The notes under the pieces are model-generated. The model was not told the DNA's origin and did no database searches. It worked only from the letters and a program-made list of their open reading frames with translations. The translations under genes were made by a program, and so were the position numbers. This document shows positions 17,725-26,329 of a stretch of 64,000 nucleotides of DNA, one piece after another. Location of the stretch: the NCBI GenBank assembly GCA_023301795.1, contig JALZVU010000008.1, forward strand, positions 100,200 through 164,199. The letters run 5' to 3'. The first letter of the stretch is position 1. The number at the start of each line of letters is the position of its first letter. This DNA comes from Granulosicoccus sp. (GTDB lineage: Bacteria; Pseudomonadota; Gammaproteobacteria; Granulosicoccales; Granulosicoccaceae).

Positions 17725-17757
17725 AAGGGTAGCTCGAGAGGCCTGCCCTTTTTTATT
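17725..17757 (+). terminator. Probable rho-independent terminator of xoxF
   Basis: AAGGGTAG (17725-17732) pairs with CTGCCCTT (17743-17750) through one G.U pair and a 10-base loop. TTTT and then ATT follow at 17751-17757. It is 146 bases past the xoxF stop and 61 bases before the response-regulator start. Confidence 0.6.
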
Positions 17758-17817
17758 GACTCGAAGCCTGCGAATGTAGGGCTGGAGGCATAGCGCTATG
17801 GCCATGACAAAGGTAGG

Positions 17818-18534
17818 ATGAACGGGTTAACGTCTATTCAATATCCTGCAACCATGACCGACCTGTCGCAAGTTCTGATCATCGATGATCATCCGTTATT
17901 CAGAGAAGCACTGAGTTCAGCCGTATCATTGGCCTATCCGACTGTTCGCTCACGCGAGGTGAGCAACGTCGAAGACGCCATCAGTGTGCTCGAATCCGAT
18001 CGAGACTACGATATCGCACTACTCGATCTGAACATACCCGGTGTCAGTGGTTTTGAAGGCTTGTTAAAGTTGCGTACCCTGCATCCGAGATTGCCAGTGC
18101 TGGTGGTGTCGGGTCTTGAAAACGAACAGATCGTCGACGAGGCAATCACATACGGTGCCGCTGGGTTTCTGCCTAAGTCGCTGGGGCGGGATGTGCTGGC
18201 AACTGCAATAGATGCAGTAATGGCAGGTGATGTCTATGTGCCTGAAGGGTTGGAGAGTCAGGGTTCGTCTGATAGTGCCGCTGCTAAAAGCGACATAATC
18301 GAAAGACTGTTAAGTCTGACGCCACAACAGTTGCGTGTATTGTTCATGTTGCGAGAGGGTTTGCTTAACAAACAGATTGCCTATGAGTTGGACGTTGGTG
18401 CAACCACTGTCAAAAAGCACGTGTCCGAAATTCTTCGCAAACTACATGTGCACAGCCGCACCCAGGCTGTTATAGAAGTATCAAAGCTTGATCAGGATGA
18501 GCTCTTTGATATGGAAAAGCGGTTTTTAAAATAA
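17818..18534 (+). CDS. LuxR/NarL-type response regulator
   Basis: This 238-residue two-component regulator has an N-terminal receiver with acidic pair IIDDH, phosphoacceptor Asp70 (LLDLN) and the conserved Lys in FLPKS. A C-terminal helix-turn-helix follows (LTPQQLRVLFMLREGLLNKQ). Regulators of this class (ExaE, PedR, ErbR) control PQQ alcohol dehydrogenase genes in other proteobacteria, so it is the likely regulator of the adjacent xoxF island. The ATG at 17818 has an AAGG site close upstream; an internal ATG at 17854 starts directly at the receiver and is an alternative. It converges with the histidine kinase gene 82 bases away. Confidence 0.85.
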   Translation: MNGLTSIQYPATMTDLSQVLIIDDHPLFREALSSAVSLAYPTVRSREVSNVEDAISVLESDRDYDIALLDLNIPGVSGFEGLLKLRTLHPRLPVLVVSGLENEQIVDEAITYGAAGFLPKSLGRDVLATAIDAVMAGDVYVPEGLESQGSSDSAAAKSDIIERLLSLTPQQLRVLFMLREGLLNKQIAYELDVGATTVKKHVSEILRKLHVHSRTQAVIEVSKLDQDELFDMEKRFLK

Positions 18535-18616
18535 CAACCGGCTTTATCGCTGCAGCGACCAGCACGTTGTCACGTGCTTGGTTGAACCGCATAAACGCTG
18601 TTTTACAGTGGGTTTA

Positions 18617-19987
18617 TTAAGCCGACAACTCAAACGAGCGTGATCTCAGGTGAGTTAGCAAGGCTCGTAGTTGTGCAGGTTTGACAGGTTTTTGCATGAC
18701 TTCGAACTGCCCCTGATCAGCCATTTTCCATAAACGCTCTGATGGGTCAGCGGTGACAATAACCGCTGGAATCTGCCTGCCGATCAGCTGACGAAGGATG
18801 CGAACGACCGATGTGCCGCGCTCGTCATTGTTGAGATGTTGATCGGCGATGATGATATCGGGATTCCATGCCTGATCAATGCTCAGTGCGCTCATGGCTT
18901 CGCGAGTGGAGCTTGCCAGGCGAAGATTGCATCCCCATTGACCCAACAGTGCCTCCATGGCTTGTAAAGCAGCAAGATCGTTCTCGATGATCAGAATATT
19001 TGCGCCAGCCAATTTGATACCCGATAGTTTTTCATGATGTCGATAACTGTTGACGGTAGGCTGGGGCACTTGCTCGGGTGCTTCGGTATGGGGAAGTCGC
19101 AGGCTGAAACACGAACCATATCCGACACGCGAGTTCAGGCTTAGTGAATGATTTAACGTGTGAATCATTCTTTCCACAATAGCCAGGCCCAGTCCCATTC
19201 CAGCCGACGAGCCATCAAGATCATCCTGACCTTGTGCGCAGCGCTGGAATTCGATGAAAATATCTTTAAAGCGCGCGCGATCAATACCGACGCCAGTGTC
19301 AGCTATGCGCACATGAACTTCGCCGCCACGTTTGCCTGCTACTAGCAAGGCACCGCCTTTCTTGGTGTAGCGCAGTGCGTTGGCCACAATATTCTGGATG
19401 GTGCGGCGCAGCATGGTGGGGTCAGACCAGACGTGTAATCCGCTTCTGCGCACGCGCAGATCAAGGTTCCTGACCTGAGCAATAGGCTCAAAGTCTGAGG
19501 CAATGGAGTCAAAAAGGCGATCTAGCGACACTGTCTGAAAGTGAGGTTTCACATCTCCGGCATCCAGTCGTGACATATAGAGCAGATTGCGCAAAAGCGT
19601 ATCCATTGTTTCAAGAGAACGCTCAACCTGTCGGCACAGCTTTTTGCCTTCATCGTTGCCTTGCACGGTTGTGAGGGTGGACATCAGCAGCAGAGCTGCA
19701 TTCAGAGGTTGCAAGACATCGTGGCTGGCAGCCGCCAGAAATCGTGTTTTTGAATTATTCGCCTGCTCGGCAGTCTCCTTGGCTGTTATCAGCTGGCGAT
19801 TTGAACGCTGCAGGTCTGATAGCGTACTGGTGAGCTCATAGGTGCGTTGGCGCACCTGCTCTTCCAGTCCGATGCCGGTTCGAACGCGAGAGAAGTTGTC
19901 ACGCCCCTGCGAGTCGGTCGAGCGATCAACAAGTGCCTGATTGATCCTGCGTACCTTCTCGAGTTCTTGGCGGTCTTGTTTACCCAT
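18617..19987 (-). CDS. Soluble hybrid histidine kinase (ErcS'/NahK-like)
   Basis: The 456-residue kinase has no membrane helix. It has a coiled-coil lead (about 40-80), phosphoacceptor His89 in AAASHDVLQPLNA, an ATPase domain (N-box IQNIVANALRYTKKG, ADTGVGI, GMGLGLAIVERM) and a C-terminal receiver with Asp382 and Lys433. The SHDxLQPLNAA H-box belongs to the ErcS'/NahK group, one member of which takes part in ethanol-oxidation control in Pseudomonas. No PAS or other sensor domain is recognisable in the first 40 residues, so the input signal is unclear. It converges with the response regulator, its probable partner. Confidence 0.85.
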   Translation of the reverse strand: MGKQDRQELEKVRRINQALVDRSTDSQGRDNFSRVRTGIGLEEQVRQRTYELTSTLSDLQRSNRQLITAKETAEQANNSKTRFLAAASHDVLQPLNAALLLMSTLTTVQGNDEGKKLCRQVERSLETMDTLLRNLLYMSRLDAGDVKPHFQTVSLDRLFDSIASDFEPIAQVRNLDLRVRRSGLHVWSDPTMLRRTIQNIVANALRYTKKGGALLVAGKRGGEVHVRIADTGVGIDRARFKDIFIEFQRCAQGQDDLDGSSAGMGLGLAIVERMIHTLNHSLSLNSRVGYGSCFSLRLPHTEAPEQVPQPTVNSYRHHEKLSGIKLAGANILIIENDLAALQAMEALLGQWGCNLRLASSTREAMSALSIDQAWNPDIIIADQHLNNDERGTSVVRILRQLIGRQIPAVIVTADPSERLWKMADQGQFEVMQKPVKPAQLRALLTHLRSRSFELSA

Positions 19988-20326
19988 GATGGACGATAGT
20001 CGGTGTCTCTGGTTGTTGGAACGCCTAGCACGAACCTTGTGAGAGTCTGTTGACTGTGCGAATTCCTGTAATGTTGTCCATACGTATCTAATCCCGGAAG
20101 AGCTTCCTTTTCGGCACCGGGTGTGTTTGTTGGCGCATTAGCTGGCAGTGGCATACCCAAGGTCGACAGCTGCTGCGCTGGCGGCCGTATCGAGTGAGCA
20201 TGTCTGATGTCTGGCAACTTGGCCGATATCTGCTTTTGTCTCTGGGGCTTTAGTAGTAGTGTGGCATATCAACGCGTCCGCGGGAAGGGCGTGTACAAGA
20301 TTGACCCCCGCGATACACTACTGCGT
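19988..20326. other. Intergenic region between divergent genes
   Basis: These 339 bases separate the histidine kinase start (leftward) from the start of a small hypothetical gene (rightward). Promoters for both must lie here, but I find no convincing -35/-10 pair, hairpin or conserved small gene. The rightward frame is open from 20207, and its N-terminal 40 codons read as unlikely protein. Confidence 0.5.
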
Positions 20327-20677
20327 ATGACAAATTCAACACAGCCTGTACGTCAGGCAATAGAACGCCCCGACGGTTTCCTTGCCGATGTGGCCGCCAA
20401 TGCCTGGCAGGCTTATAATGCAATGGAAACCACCAAGCGACGGCACTTTGACTTATTGGAAATTCTGGCCAACAAGAAGAAAAATTATAATCTTGAGCCC
20501 AGTCAGCGGGAGCAGGCATTACTGGCCAATTTGTTAAGAGATCATGATGAGCAGGTCAAGCGTTTCACCGCCGCCAGTATGGAATTGAAGCAAGCTGATG
20601 CTCAGGCTCACGTTGCTCTGTTTGTGTATATCGGTGATATTAGCGACCTTAGTACGCCATCGCCTGTTCAGCACTGA
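20327..20677 (+). CDS. Small hypothetical protein
   Basis: This is a 116-residue soluble, helix-rich protein that I do not recognise. It is rich in Ala, Gln, Lys and Glu, with a basic helical stretch around residues 35-70 (KRRHFDLLEILANKKK). There is no signal peptide or membrane helix. I chose the ATG at 20327 because the upstream extension to 20207 looks non-coding. It ends 49 bases before the convergent OmpA-like gene and has no evident partner. Confidence 0.55.
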   Translation: MTNSTQPVRQAIERPDGFLADVAANAWQAYNAMETTKRRHFDLLEILANKKKNYNLEPSQREQALLANLLRDHDEQVKRFTAASMELKQADAQAHVALFVYIGDISDLSTPSPVQH

Positions 20678-20726
20678 CAAGCCAATGCTCGCAGTTCACC
20701 ACAGCAAGCCTCATCCTCTTGTCTGC

Positions 20727-21932
20727 CTAGTTAAGCTGGTGTAGCTCCACGCGCCGGTTGGCACGGCGTCCGGCTGCTGTGCGATTGTCATGCGCCGGGC
20801 TGGTTTCACCATAGCCCCGTGCCTGAACCTGATTGGGACCCACGCCGCGCAGCATCAGGTAATGCCTGATTGCGTCAGCACGATTCTCTGACAAAAGCTG
20901 ATTGTTGCTGACATACCCCGCGTTGTCTGTATGGGTTGCAACGCGAAAAAGCTTGTCTGGCGTGCGTTGCAAGGCAATGGCTACCTTGTCCAGTATCACG
21001 CGTGCTTTTGCGTCGAGGTAGGTTTGCCCACTTGCAAATTGTATGTCCGGCAGTTCCACCAATGCATCGTCTGAGCATCCCAGCGAGCTGTCAGCGCTCA
21101 GACGTGATGGGCCAGCCCCACTAATGCCTGTACCGTCGGTCAGGAGGGTGGACTCGTTCCCCTGTGTTTCGGTTATTGGCTGGTCGCTGTTCTCAGGAAC
21201 AACGCAAAGGTCGCGATAATCCGGGACCTGATCAGCATCTGTGTCTGGAGAGCACCATTCGGAGGGGCCGATCGCTTCAAGGCACGCATCATTACTTGAT
21301 CCCTGAGGTTGATGAACGCGATAGTTGATGCTCATTTGCGTCGGGAAGCCACCGGTTTGGGCGTACGTAAGAGTGTTTGCCTGTTGAGTCCATCCATCCG
21401 AATTCTCAGCCTGCAAGCCTGGAAGCGCGGTGTAGTCCAAAATTTCAGCATTGGATGGCAACACCCACGTGATCCGGTAGTTCAGGGATTCGTCGTTTGT
21501 CATTGTGGTCTTGAATTGAGCGATTGTTGCGCTGAGTTGGACCGCCTGTTCGGTGTTGGCGGGATCCTCAGCCGCCGTAGGTTCGGATGGGCCGGTAAAG
21601 CGATGTCTAAATCGTGTCAGCACGTTGCCCGATACCAGTGTCAGCTTGTCAGGCTCAGTTTCGTGCGCGCGCCTGTATAACGCACTGCCAGAGCCTGAGA
21701 AGATGGTGGTCAATGTGGTTCGGTTCTCTGGCAGTGTGATGACAATAAGATCATCGTCAGCGAACACGGTTTGTTGTGCGGTGTAGCCGATACCATCTTC
21801 ATCCAAAACGATCAGCAGATCGCTTTGTGTTTGAGCCGCAGCTGAAAGGGATGTGCTCAGCAACACTGACAGAGCTAGAAGCTGCGCTAGCGATGGGAGG
21901 CCCTTCAAAAGAGCTTGAGCTGGTTTATTCAT
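20727..21932 (-). CDS. OmpA-family outer-membrane/periplasmic protein
   Basis: The 401-residue exported protein has a signal peptide (about 1-33) and an N-terminal beta-rich region of unknown fold. A short calcium-binding type segment follows (DTDADQVPDYRDLC), then a C-terminal OmpA peptidoglycan-binding domain (about 290-400: TDNAGYVSNNQLLSENRADAIRHYL, then GYGETSP and GRRANRRVEL). It probably tethers the cell surface to peptidoglycan. It is a single gene, divergent from trpS with a 145-base gap. Confidence 0.85.
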   Translation of the reverse strand: MNKPAQALLKGLPSLAQLLALSVLLSTSLSAAAQTQSDLLIVLDEDGIGYTAQQTVFADDDLIVITLPENRTTLTTIFSGSGSALYRRAHETEPDKLTLVSGNVLTRFRHRFTGPSEPTAAEDPANTEQAVQLSATIAQFKTTMTNDESLNYRITWVLPSNAEILDYTALPGLQAENSDGWTQQANTLTYAQTGGFPTQMSINYRVHQPQGSSNDACLEAIGPSEWCSPDTDADQVPDYRDLCVVPENSDQPITETQGNESTLLTDGTGISGAGPSRLSADSSLGCSDDALVELPDIQFASGQTYLDAKARVILDKVAIALQRTPDKLFRVATHTDNAGYVSNNQLLSENRADAIRHYLMLRGVGPNQVQARGYGETSPAHDNRTAAGRRANRRVELHQLN

Positions 21933-22077
21933 ATCTGGATAATTCGGACATACGCAAGAGGAGGTCTGGGCTTGTTACAATCGCGAGTGGGCGTACGTTA
22001 CTTAAGCATTTGCACAAAATCGTACGCTCCGGATCGCCTGGCCAGTCTGGTCGGGCCAGAGCATAGATCACTTTTTC

Positions 22078-23079
22078 ATGTCAAAACAAACTTGGTTAAC
22101 CGGCATTACCACGTCGGGCACGCCCCATCTGGGGAACTACGTCGGTGCCATCCGTCCAGCGGTAGAAGCCAGTCATAACCATGAGCAAGAGGGATTCTAC
22201 TTTCTTGCGGATTATCACGCACTGATTAAGAATCAGGATCCTGCACTGTTGCGACAGTCGCGGCTGGAAATATCGGCGGCCTGGCTAGCATTGGGTCTGG
22301 ATACTGAACACTCTACGTTCTATAGACAATCAGATATCCCCGAAATTCCCGAACTGACGTGGATACTGACCTGCCTGACAGCCAAGGGGCTGATGAATCG
22401 TGCCCATGCTTACAAGGCCGTGGTGCAGGACAATCTGGACAACGGCGCGAGTGATCCTGACAAAGGCATTACCATGGGCTTATTCGGTTACCCGATACTG
22501 ATGAGTGCAGATATCCTGATGTTCAAGGCGACTCACGTACCGGTTGGCCGGGATCAGGTTCAGCATCTGGAGATGGCGCGTGATATCGCCCAACGGTTCA
22601 ATCACCATTATGGAGAACACTTGGTGCTACCGCAGGTGGTGGTCGACGAGCGGGGCTCGGTGCTACAGGGCCTGGATGGACGCAAGATGAGCAAAAGCTA
22701 TGGCAACACAATTCCTTTGTTTGAATCGTCCAAAAAGCTGCGCAAGTCGATCATGAAAATCAAAACCAATTCCCAGGAGCCGGGCGAGCCTAAAGATCCG
22801 GATGGCAATACGGTCTTCGACATTTACAAGGCTTTCGCTAGCGATGAGCAATGCGCTGCTTTGGCAGAGGCTTATGCACAAGGAATAGCGTGGGGGGAGG
22901 CTAAACAACAATTGTTCGAGTTGGTGGACGGGGTACTGTCAGAGCCGCGAGAACGTTACGATGAACTAATGGCAAATCCTGCTCAGATTGATGCGGTGCT
23001 TGCGCAGGGCGCATTGAAAGCACGCGAACATAGCCGTCCATTTCTTGAGCAGTTACGTCGCGCCGTAGGTGTTGCATGA
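22078..23079 (+). CDS. trpS: Tryptophanyl-tRNA synthetase
   Basis: This 333-residue class I aminoacyl-tRNA synthetase attaches tryptophan to its tRNA. It has the HIGH-type motif in [14 protein letters not shown] near the N-terminus and the KMSKS loop in [10 protein letters not shown]. It shows the usual size for bacterial TrpS and no disruption. Its stop overlaps the asparaginase start by 4 bases (ATGA), so the two are co-translated. Confidence 0.95.
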   Translation: MSKQTWLTGITTSGTPHLGNYVGAIRPAVEASHNHEQEGFYFLADYHALIKNQDPALLRQSRLEISAAWLALGLDTEHSTFYRQSDIPEIPELTWILTCLTAKGLMNRAHAYKAVVQDNLDNGASDPDKGITMGLFGYPILMSADILMFKATHVPVGRDQVQHLEMARDIAQRFNHHYGEHLVLPQVVVDERGSVLQGLDGRKMSKSYGNTIPLFESSKKLRKSIMKIKTNSQEPGEPKDPDGNTVFDIYKAFASDEQCAALAEAYAQGIAWGEAKQQLFELVDGVLSEPRERYDELMANPAQIDAVLAQGALKAREHSRPFLEQLRRAVGVA

Positions 23080-24089
23080 ATCCGGTACTGGTCAACCAGT
23101 GGCGAGGCAACGCCATTGAATGCCGATACCGCGGCGCCGTGGCGGTTGTGGAAAACTCTGGTCGTGTGTTCTCCTCGCTTGGCGACATCCAGCGAGCGGT
23201 GTTTCCTCGCTCTGCGATCAAGTTTCTGCAAGCCATTCCGTTTGTTGAATCGGGTGCCGTGGAGGCATTTGGCCTCGATGAGCGACATGTTGCATTGGCC
23301 TGTGCGTCGCACAATGGTGAGCCTATTCATGCAGGCCTTGCGCAAGACTGGCTTGAACGCATTGGCTGTAATCATGATGATCTGGAGTGCGGCGCCGAGC
23401 TACCCCTGCATAAGGAGACTCAGTTTGAGTTGATGGCCGAGGGGCGCGGGCCGCAGCGTGTGCACCACAACTGTTCTGGTAAGCATCTGGGTTTTTTATC
23501 TACCTGCAAGCAAGCGGGTGAACAAACTCAAAATTACCGACTGTATAACCACGCGGCCCAAAAACGCTGGTTTGAAGTGTTGGAAAGTTTGAGTAACACC
23601 CGCGTTAGTCAATTGCCTTGGGGATATGACGGCTGTGCCATTCCATCGGTTGCCATGCCTTTACAGCGTATTGCGCTTGCCATGGCGCGTTTTGGCGATG
23701 TTGCGCGATTTGAGGGTCAACGTCGTGCTGCTGTGGAAAGAATTCATGCAGCGGTAACCGAGCAAGCGTATCTGGTTGCCGGCAAAGAGCGTCTGTGCAC
23801 CTCACTGATGGAGATTCTTGCCCCTGGCATCCTCGTTAAAGTGGGAGCTGCTGGCGTCTACACTGCCGTGGTACCCGAGCATGGTTTAGGTATTGCGCTG
23901 AAAATAGATGATGGACACGATGGTGCTGCGCGTGTGGCATTAGGTGCTGTGTTGAACGCTCTGGGGGTCATGCCTTCAGACAAGGCGCAACAGCTTAGCG
24001 AGTACTTCATGCCATCGATCAATAACTCACGCGGTGAGACTATTGGTCGTTTCGAACCCTCTTCGGACTGGCAGGGTGTGACTGCTTAG
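23076..24089 (+). CDS. Type II (Rhizobium-type) L-asparaginase family protein
   Basis: The 337-residue protein has the features of the asparaginase II family typified by Rhizobium etli: [39 protein letters not shown], and [15 protein letters not shown]. It would hydrolyse L-asparagine to aspartate and ammonia. This family is unrelated to the E. coli AnsA/AnsB fold. It is coupled to trpS by a 4-base overlap, with no clear functional link. Confidence 0.85.
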   Translation: MNPVLVNQWRGNAIECRYRGAVAVVENSGRVFSSLGDIQRAVFPRSAIKFLQAIPFVESGAVEAFGLDERHVALACASHNGEPIHAGLAQDWLERIGCNHDDLECGAELPLHKETQFELMAEGRGPQRVHHNCSGKHLGFLSTCKQAGEQTQNYRLYNHAAQKRWFEVLESLSNTRVSQLPWGYDGCAIPSVAMPLQRIALAMARFGDVARFEGQRRAAVERIHAAVTEQAYLVAGKERLCTSLMEILAPGILVKVGAAGVYTAVVPEHGLGIALKIDDGHDGAARVALGAVLNALGVMPSDKAQQLSEYFMPSINNSRGETIGRFEPSSDWQGVTA

Positions 24090-24144
24090 AAGCCTGCTTT
24101 GAAATAGACTGTCCGAGAAAAGGTAATGCTGTGCACTAACCAAA

Positions 24145-24174
24145 CGCCCCTGACTACGAAAGTCAGGTGAGGCG
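24145..24174. terminator. Hairpin between convergent genes
   Basis: CCTGACT (24149-24155) and AGTCAGG (24161-24167) form a 7-base stem with a 5-base loop. It is extended by CGCC/GGCG (24145-24148 and 24171-24174) across a 3-base bulge. It lies between the asparaginase stop and the stop of the convergent gene at 24198. No strong T-run follows on either strand, so terminator activity is uncertain. Confidence 0.4.
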
Positions 24175-24203
24175 ATAAAACGCTATATGATAAAACGCTA
24201 TAT
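24174..24203. repeat. Tandem 15-base duplication spanning a stop codon
   Basis: The unit GATAAAACGCTATAT occurs twice without a break (24174-24188, 24189-24203). The second copy includes the TAG stop of the leftward gene ending at 24198. It looks like a recent slippage or duplication event at the gene end. Confidence 0.85.
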
Positions 24204-25718
24204 ATTGTCTTGTGCTACGTGCAATGGTGCTTCTTCACAACTGACTAGTGAACGATAGTCCCTGATTTGTGCAGCACTGCCATTTTCTAACAGCTGTCCC
24301 TTTAGCAGAGCAAGATGGCGAAGCTGAATCAGTTTTTCGTGCTGGGCAATTTCCCGACGCTTGAGCACATTGGCAAGGTGTGATTGCCTGGCGGCGTCGA
24401 TCAGTTCAAGCAAAGTTGTGTACTGGGGTTGAGTGTTTTCCAGAAACCTATTGATAGCGGGTATCTGTCCAGAGTTCACTAGCGACTCATACCCTTGGGT
24501 ATACGGTGCGTTTAGCTGAGGCCATTGTGCATACGCCTGCGATTGAAGTGTTGCCTGCAGTTGTGCGATAGAGCCCAATTGTTTGGTGTACAACTGTTGT
24601 TGATCTTTCAATTCTCGCAGCAGATGGTTTTGGCGATTGCGTATATCTTTAGCCACATTATCGGTGAGTGCAATACGCATTTGACTGGCTACATCCCGAA
24701 AAATACGTGTGTATTCATTATTGGGTAGTGTTTTTTGTGCAGGCTGCCAGCGCAAGTACCAAGGCTGCCAACGTAACAGATAGTCTTCGCTGGTGGACAG
24801 TGGAAGATCAATGCTCTTGCCTTCGAGCAATGCGAACATGTGCGCTTCGCGCAGGCTGGTTCGACCATCATCGTCTTGATCTGCAAATCGGTTGATGATC
24901 TCGCCGTCGTATTCATACCCTGCCAGTGCTGAGAAAAAATACGACGCATAGTCATGCTGCTCGCTCTTGCTCGGATGTTTAATGCTTGTCTCACTCGTGC
25001 CGTAGGTGGAGCTGGCAGTAAAGCCGCAATGTGTTTGCGAGCCAAGTTCTAGCCCGCGCGATGGATGTTTATAAGCGAGCCTGTGAAAGCCACCCGAGTG
25101 GCTTTGTGACAGCACAAAGCGCACTGGCATATTGCCACTGTGCGCCCACTGGTGAAGTTGGCGTACATTAAGCTGGCTGTCATTCCACAACGGTATGGAG
25201 GCAAGCTCTTCGGAGCCACCTGGATACGCGCCCAGACCTGAATTTACGATCAAGAGCTGATTGATGGACTTATCGGTCAATTTAGCGCTTATCGCAGGCT
25301 CCAACACGTCGATCCCCGTTCCACCACTAACATTGTTCAAACGATGGTTACGAAAGCTGAGCATCTGCTTGTATGAGTCGTCAAACACCATTGACAGTGC
25401 TTGTCGTTGACGAACCGAATCGTCACTCGCAACACTAACGTCTGGATATCCGTTGTCGCCGTCGTTGAAATACGCAGTAGAAGATACGTTTTGATCGCTT
25501 AGAACGCTTCTTATCCAGATGAGCGAGTCTTCAAAACGCACATGCGAATCATGCACATCACTGCCACCACCTATGAGAATGGCTTCAGTTGATTGTGCCG
25601 ATAATTGGGCTGCGCTCAGCGTGCAAACAATAGCGGTTGCGTAGCGCAGTGTTTTGAATATCTGCCTTGACGATTTACTGTAATTGCAGTGTGGATGATA
25701 CGGGTTACTCTCTCTCAT
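24198..25718 (-). CDS. Exported caspase/C13-fold protein, apparently without catalytic residues
   Basis: This 506-residue protein has a signal sequence (about 24-42, ending LSAQ) and resembles bacterial legumain/caspase-like peptidases. The usual active-site His loop (SGHG or DHG) reads NSGLG at 159-163. The loop that normally carries Cys (D-x-C-H-S-G) reads SQSHSGGF at 204-211, followed by CGFTAS. An ADQDDDGRTSLREA segment at 279-292 matches the acidic loop found after the catalytic core in this group. About 330-480 is helical, possibly coiled coil. A non-enzymatic (pseudoprotease) role is inferred. It overlaps the upstream membrane-protein gene by 4 bases. Confidence 0.6.
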   Translation of the reverse strand: MRESNPYHPHCNYSKSSRQIFKTLRYATAIVCTLSAAQLSAQSTEAILIGGGSDVHDSHVRFEDSLIWIRSVLSDQNVSSTAYFNDGDNGYPDVSVASDDSVRQRQALSMVFDDSYKQMLSFRNHRLNNVSGGTGIDVLEPAISAKLTDKSINQLLIVNSGLGAYPGGSEELASIPLWNDSQLNVRQLHQWAHSGNMPVRFVLSQSHSGGFHRLAYKHPSRGLELGSQTHCGFTASSTYGTSETSIKHPSKSEQHDYASYFFSALAGYEYDGEIINRFADQDDDGRTSLREAHMFALLEGKSIDLPLSTSEDYLLRWQPWYLRWQPAQKTLPNNEYTRIFRDVASQMRIALTDNVAKDIRNRQNHLLRELKDQQQLYTKQLGSIAQLQATLQSQAYAQWPQLNAPYTQGYESLVNSGQIPAINRFLENTQPQYTTLLELIDAARQSHLANVLKRREIAQHEKLIQLRHLALLKGQLLENGSAAQIRDYRSLVSCEEAPLHVAQDNI

Positions 25719-26158
25719 CGCAGTCTGCCTCGGCTATCGCTACCCGCGATGATGTCTATCGATCGATGAATGATTGCTAACACCACACCGGTGGCTGCCA
25801 GCGCAGGTAGTGCCGCAGCTGGCTGTTTATAAAATGCAAACGCAATAGCCATTCCCGTGAGCGGTAGAAATATTCCACCTATCAGCCAGGTGGCTTTGTA
25901 GCGCGAGAGTAAAAGATAATCTGCAACCGCTACCAGACCAACTGGCGCAGCGAAAACAGCGCTGGCCGCGTAACCGCTAGTAAAGTGACGTACCAGCTCG
26001 CTGAACGGCAGCGAATTCCAGGCATCCAACTGCCAGCCTTCACCACCGTAAAAAGCCAGCGCCGTGCTGCACATAATGTAGGCAGGCCATGCCAACACAC
26101 TAATCAGTGCCCACAGGATGAGAAGATAAAGCCAGCCGATTTTTCGTTTGCCTACCAT
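25715..26158 (-). CDS. Hypothetical four-helix membrane protein
   Basis: The 147-residue product has four hydrophobic segments (about 9-32, 58-80, 88-109 and 113-132) and no domain that I recognise. It is the first gene of a two-gene leftward operon, and its stop overlaps the start of the caspase-fold gene (ATGA), so the two products are likely made together. It may anchor or secrete its partner, but that is only suggested by the pairing. A heptanucleotide repeat tract lies 99 bases upstream. Confidence 0.65.
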   Translation of the reverse strand: MVGKRKIGWLYLLILWALISVLAWPAYIMCSTALAFYGGEGWQLDAWNSLPFSELVRHFTSGYAASAVFAAPVGLVAVADYLLLSRYKATWLIGGIFLPLTGMAIAFAFYKQPAAALPALAATGVVLAIIHRSIDIIAGSDSRGRLR

Positions 26159-26257
26159 GCCAATACGTGAAGGTAATTGTTGCGTATGTAAATATTGTTG
26201 ACGTTGAGCTACGCAGTTACAACAACTCGCGATTAATAAAGCGGGTTATGTGCCAAC

Positions 26258-26299
26258 ATTGGCTATTGGCTATTGGCTATTGGCTATTGGCTATTGGCT
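26258..26299. repeat. Six-copy heptanucleotide tandem repeat (ATTGGCT)
   Basis: ATTGGCT is repeated six times without mismatch. The tract lies in the 171-base gap between the bicupin stop (26330) and the start of the membrane-protein gene (26158). Tracts of this type change length by strand slippage and can alter promoter spacing. Here it is in the promoter region of the membrane-protein/caspase-fold operon. Confidence 0.9.
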
Positions 26300-26329
26300 T
26301 CGGGCTAAGGCAGGGCCATAGCTGCCATG

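Noticed and set aside
24145..24203. Possible CRISPR-like or mobile-element repeat
   Set aside because: There are only two 15-base copies with no spacers, terminal inverted repeats or transposase gene nearby.
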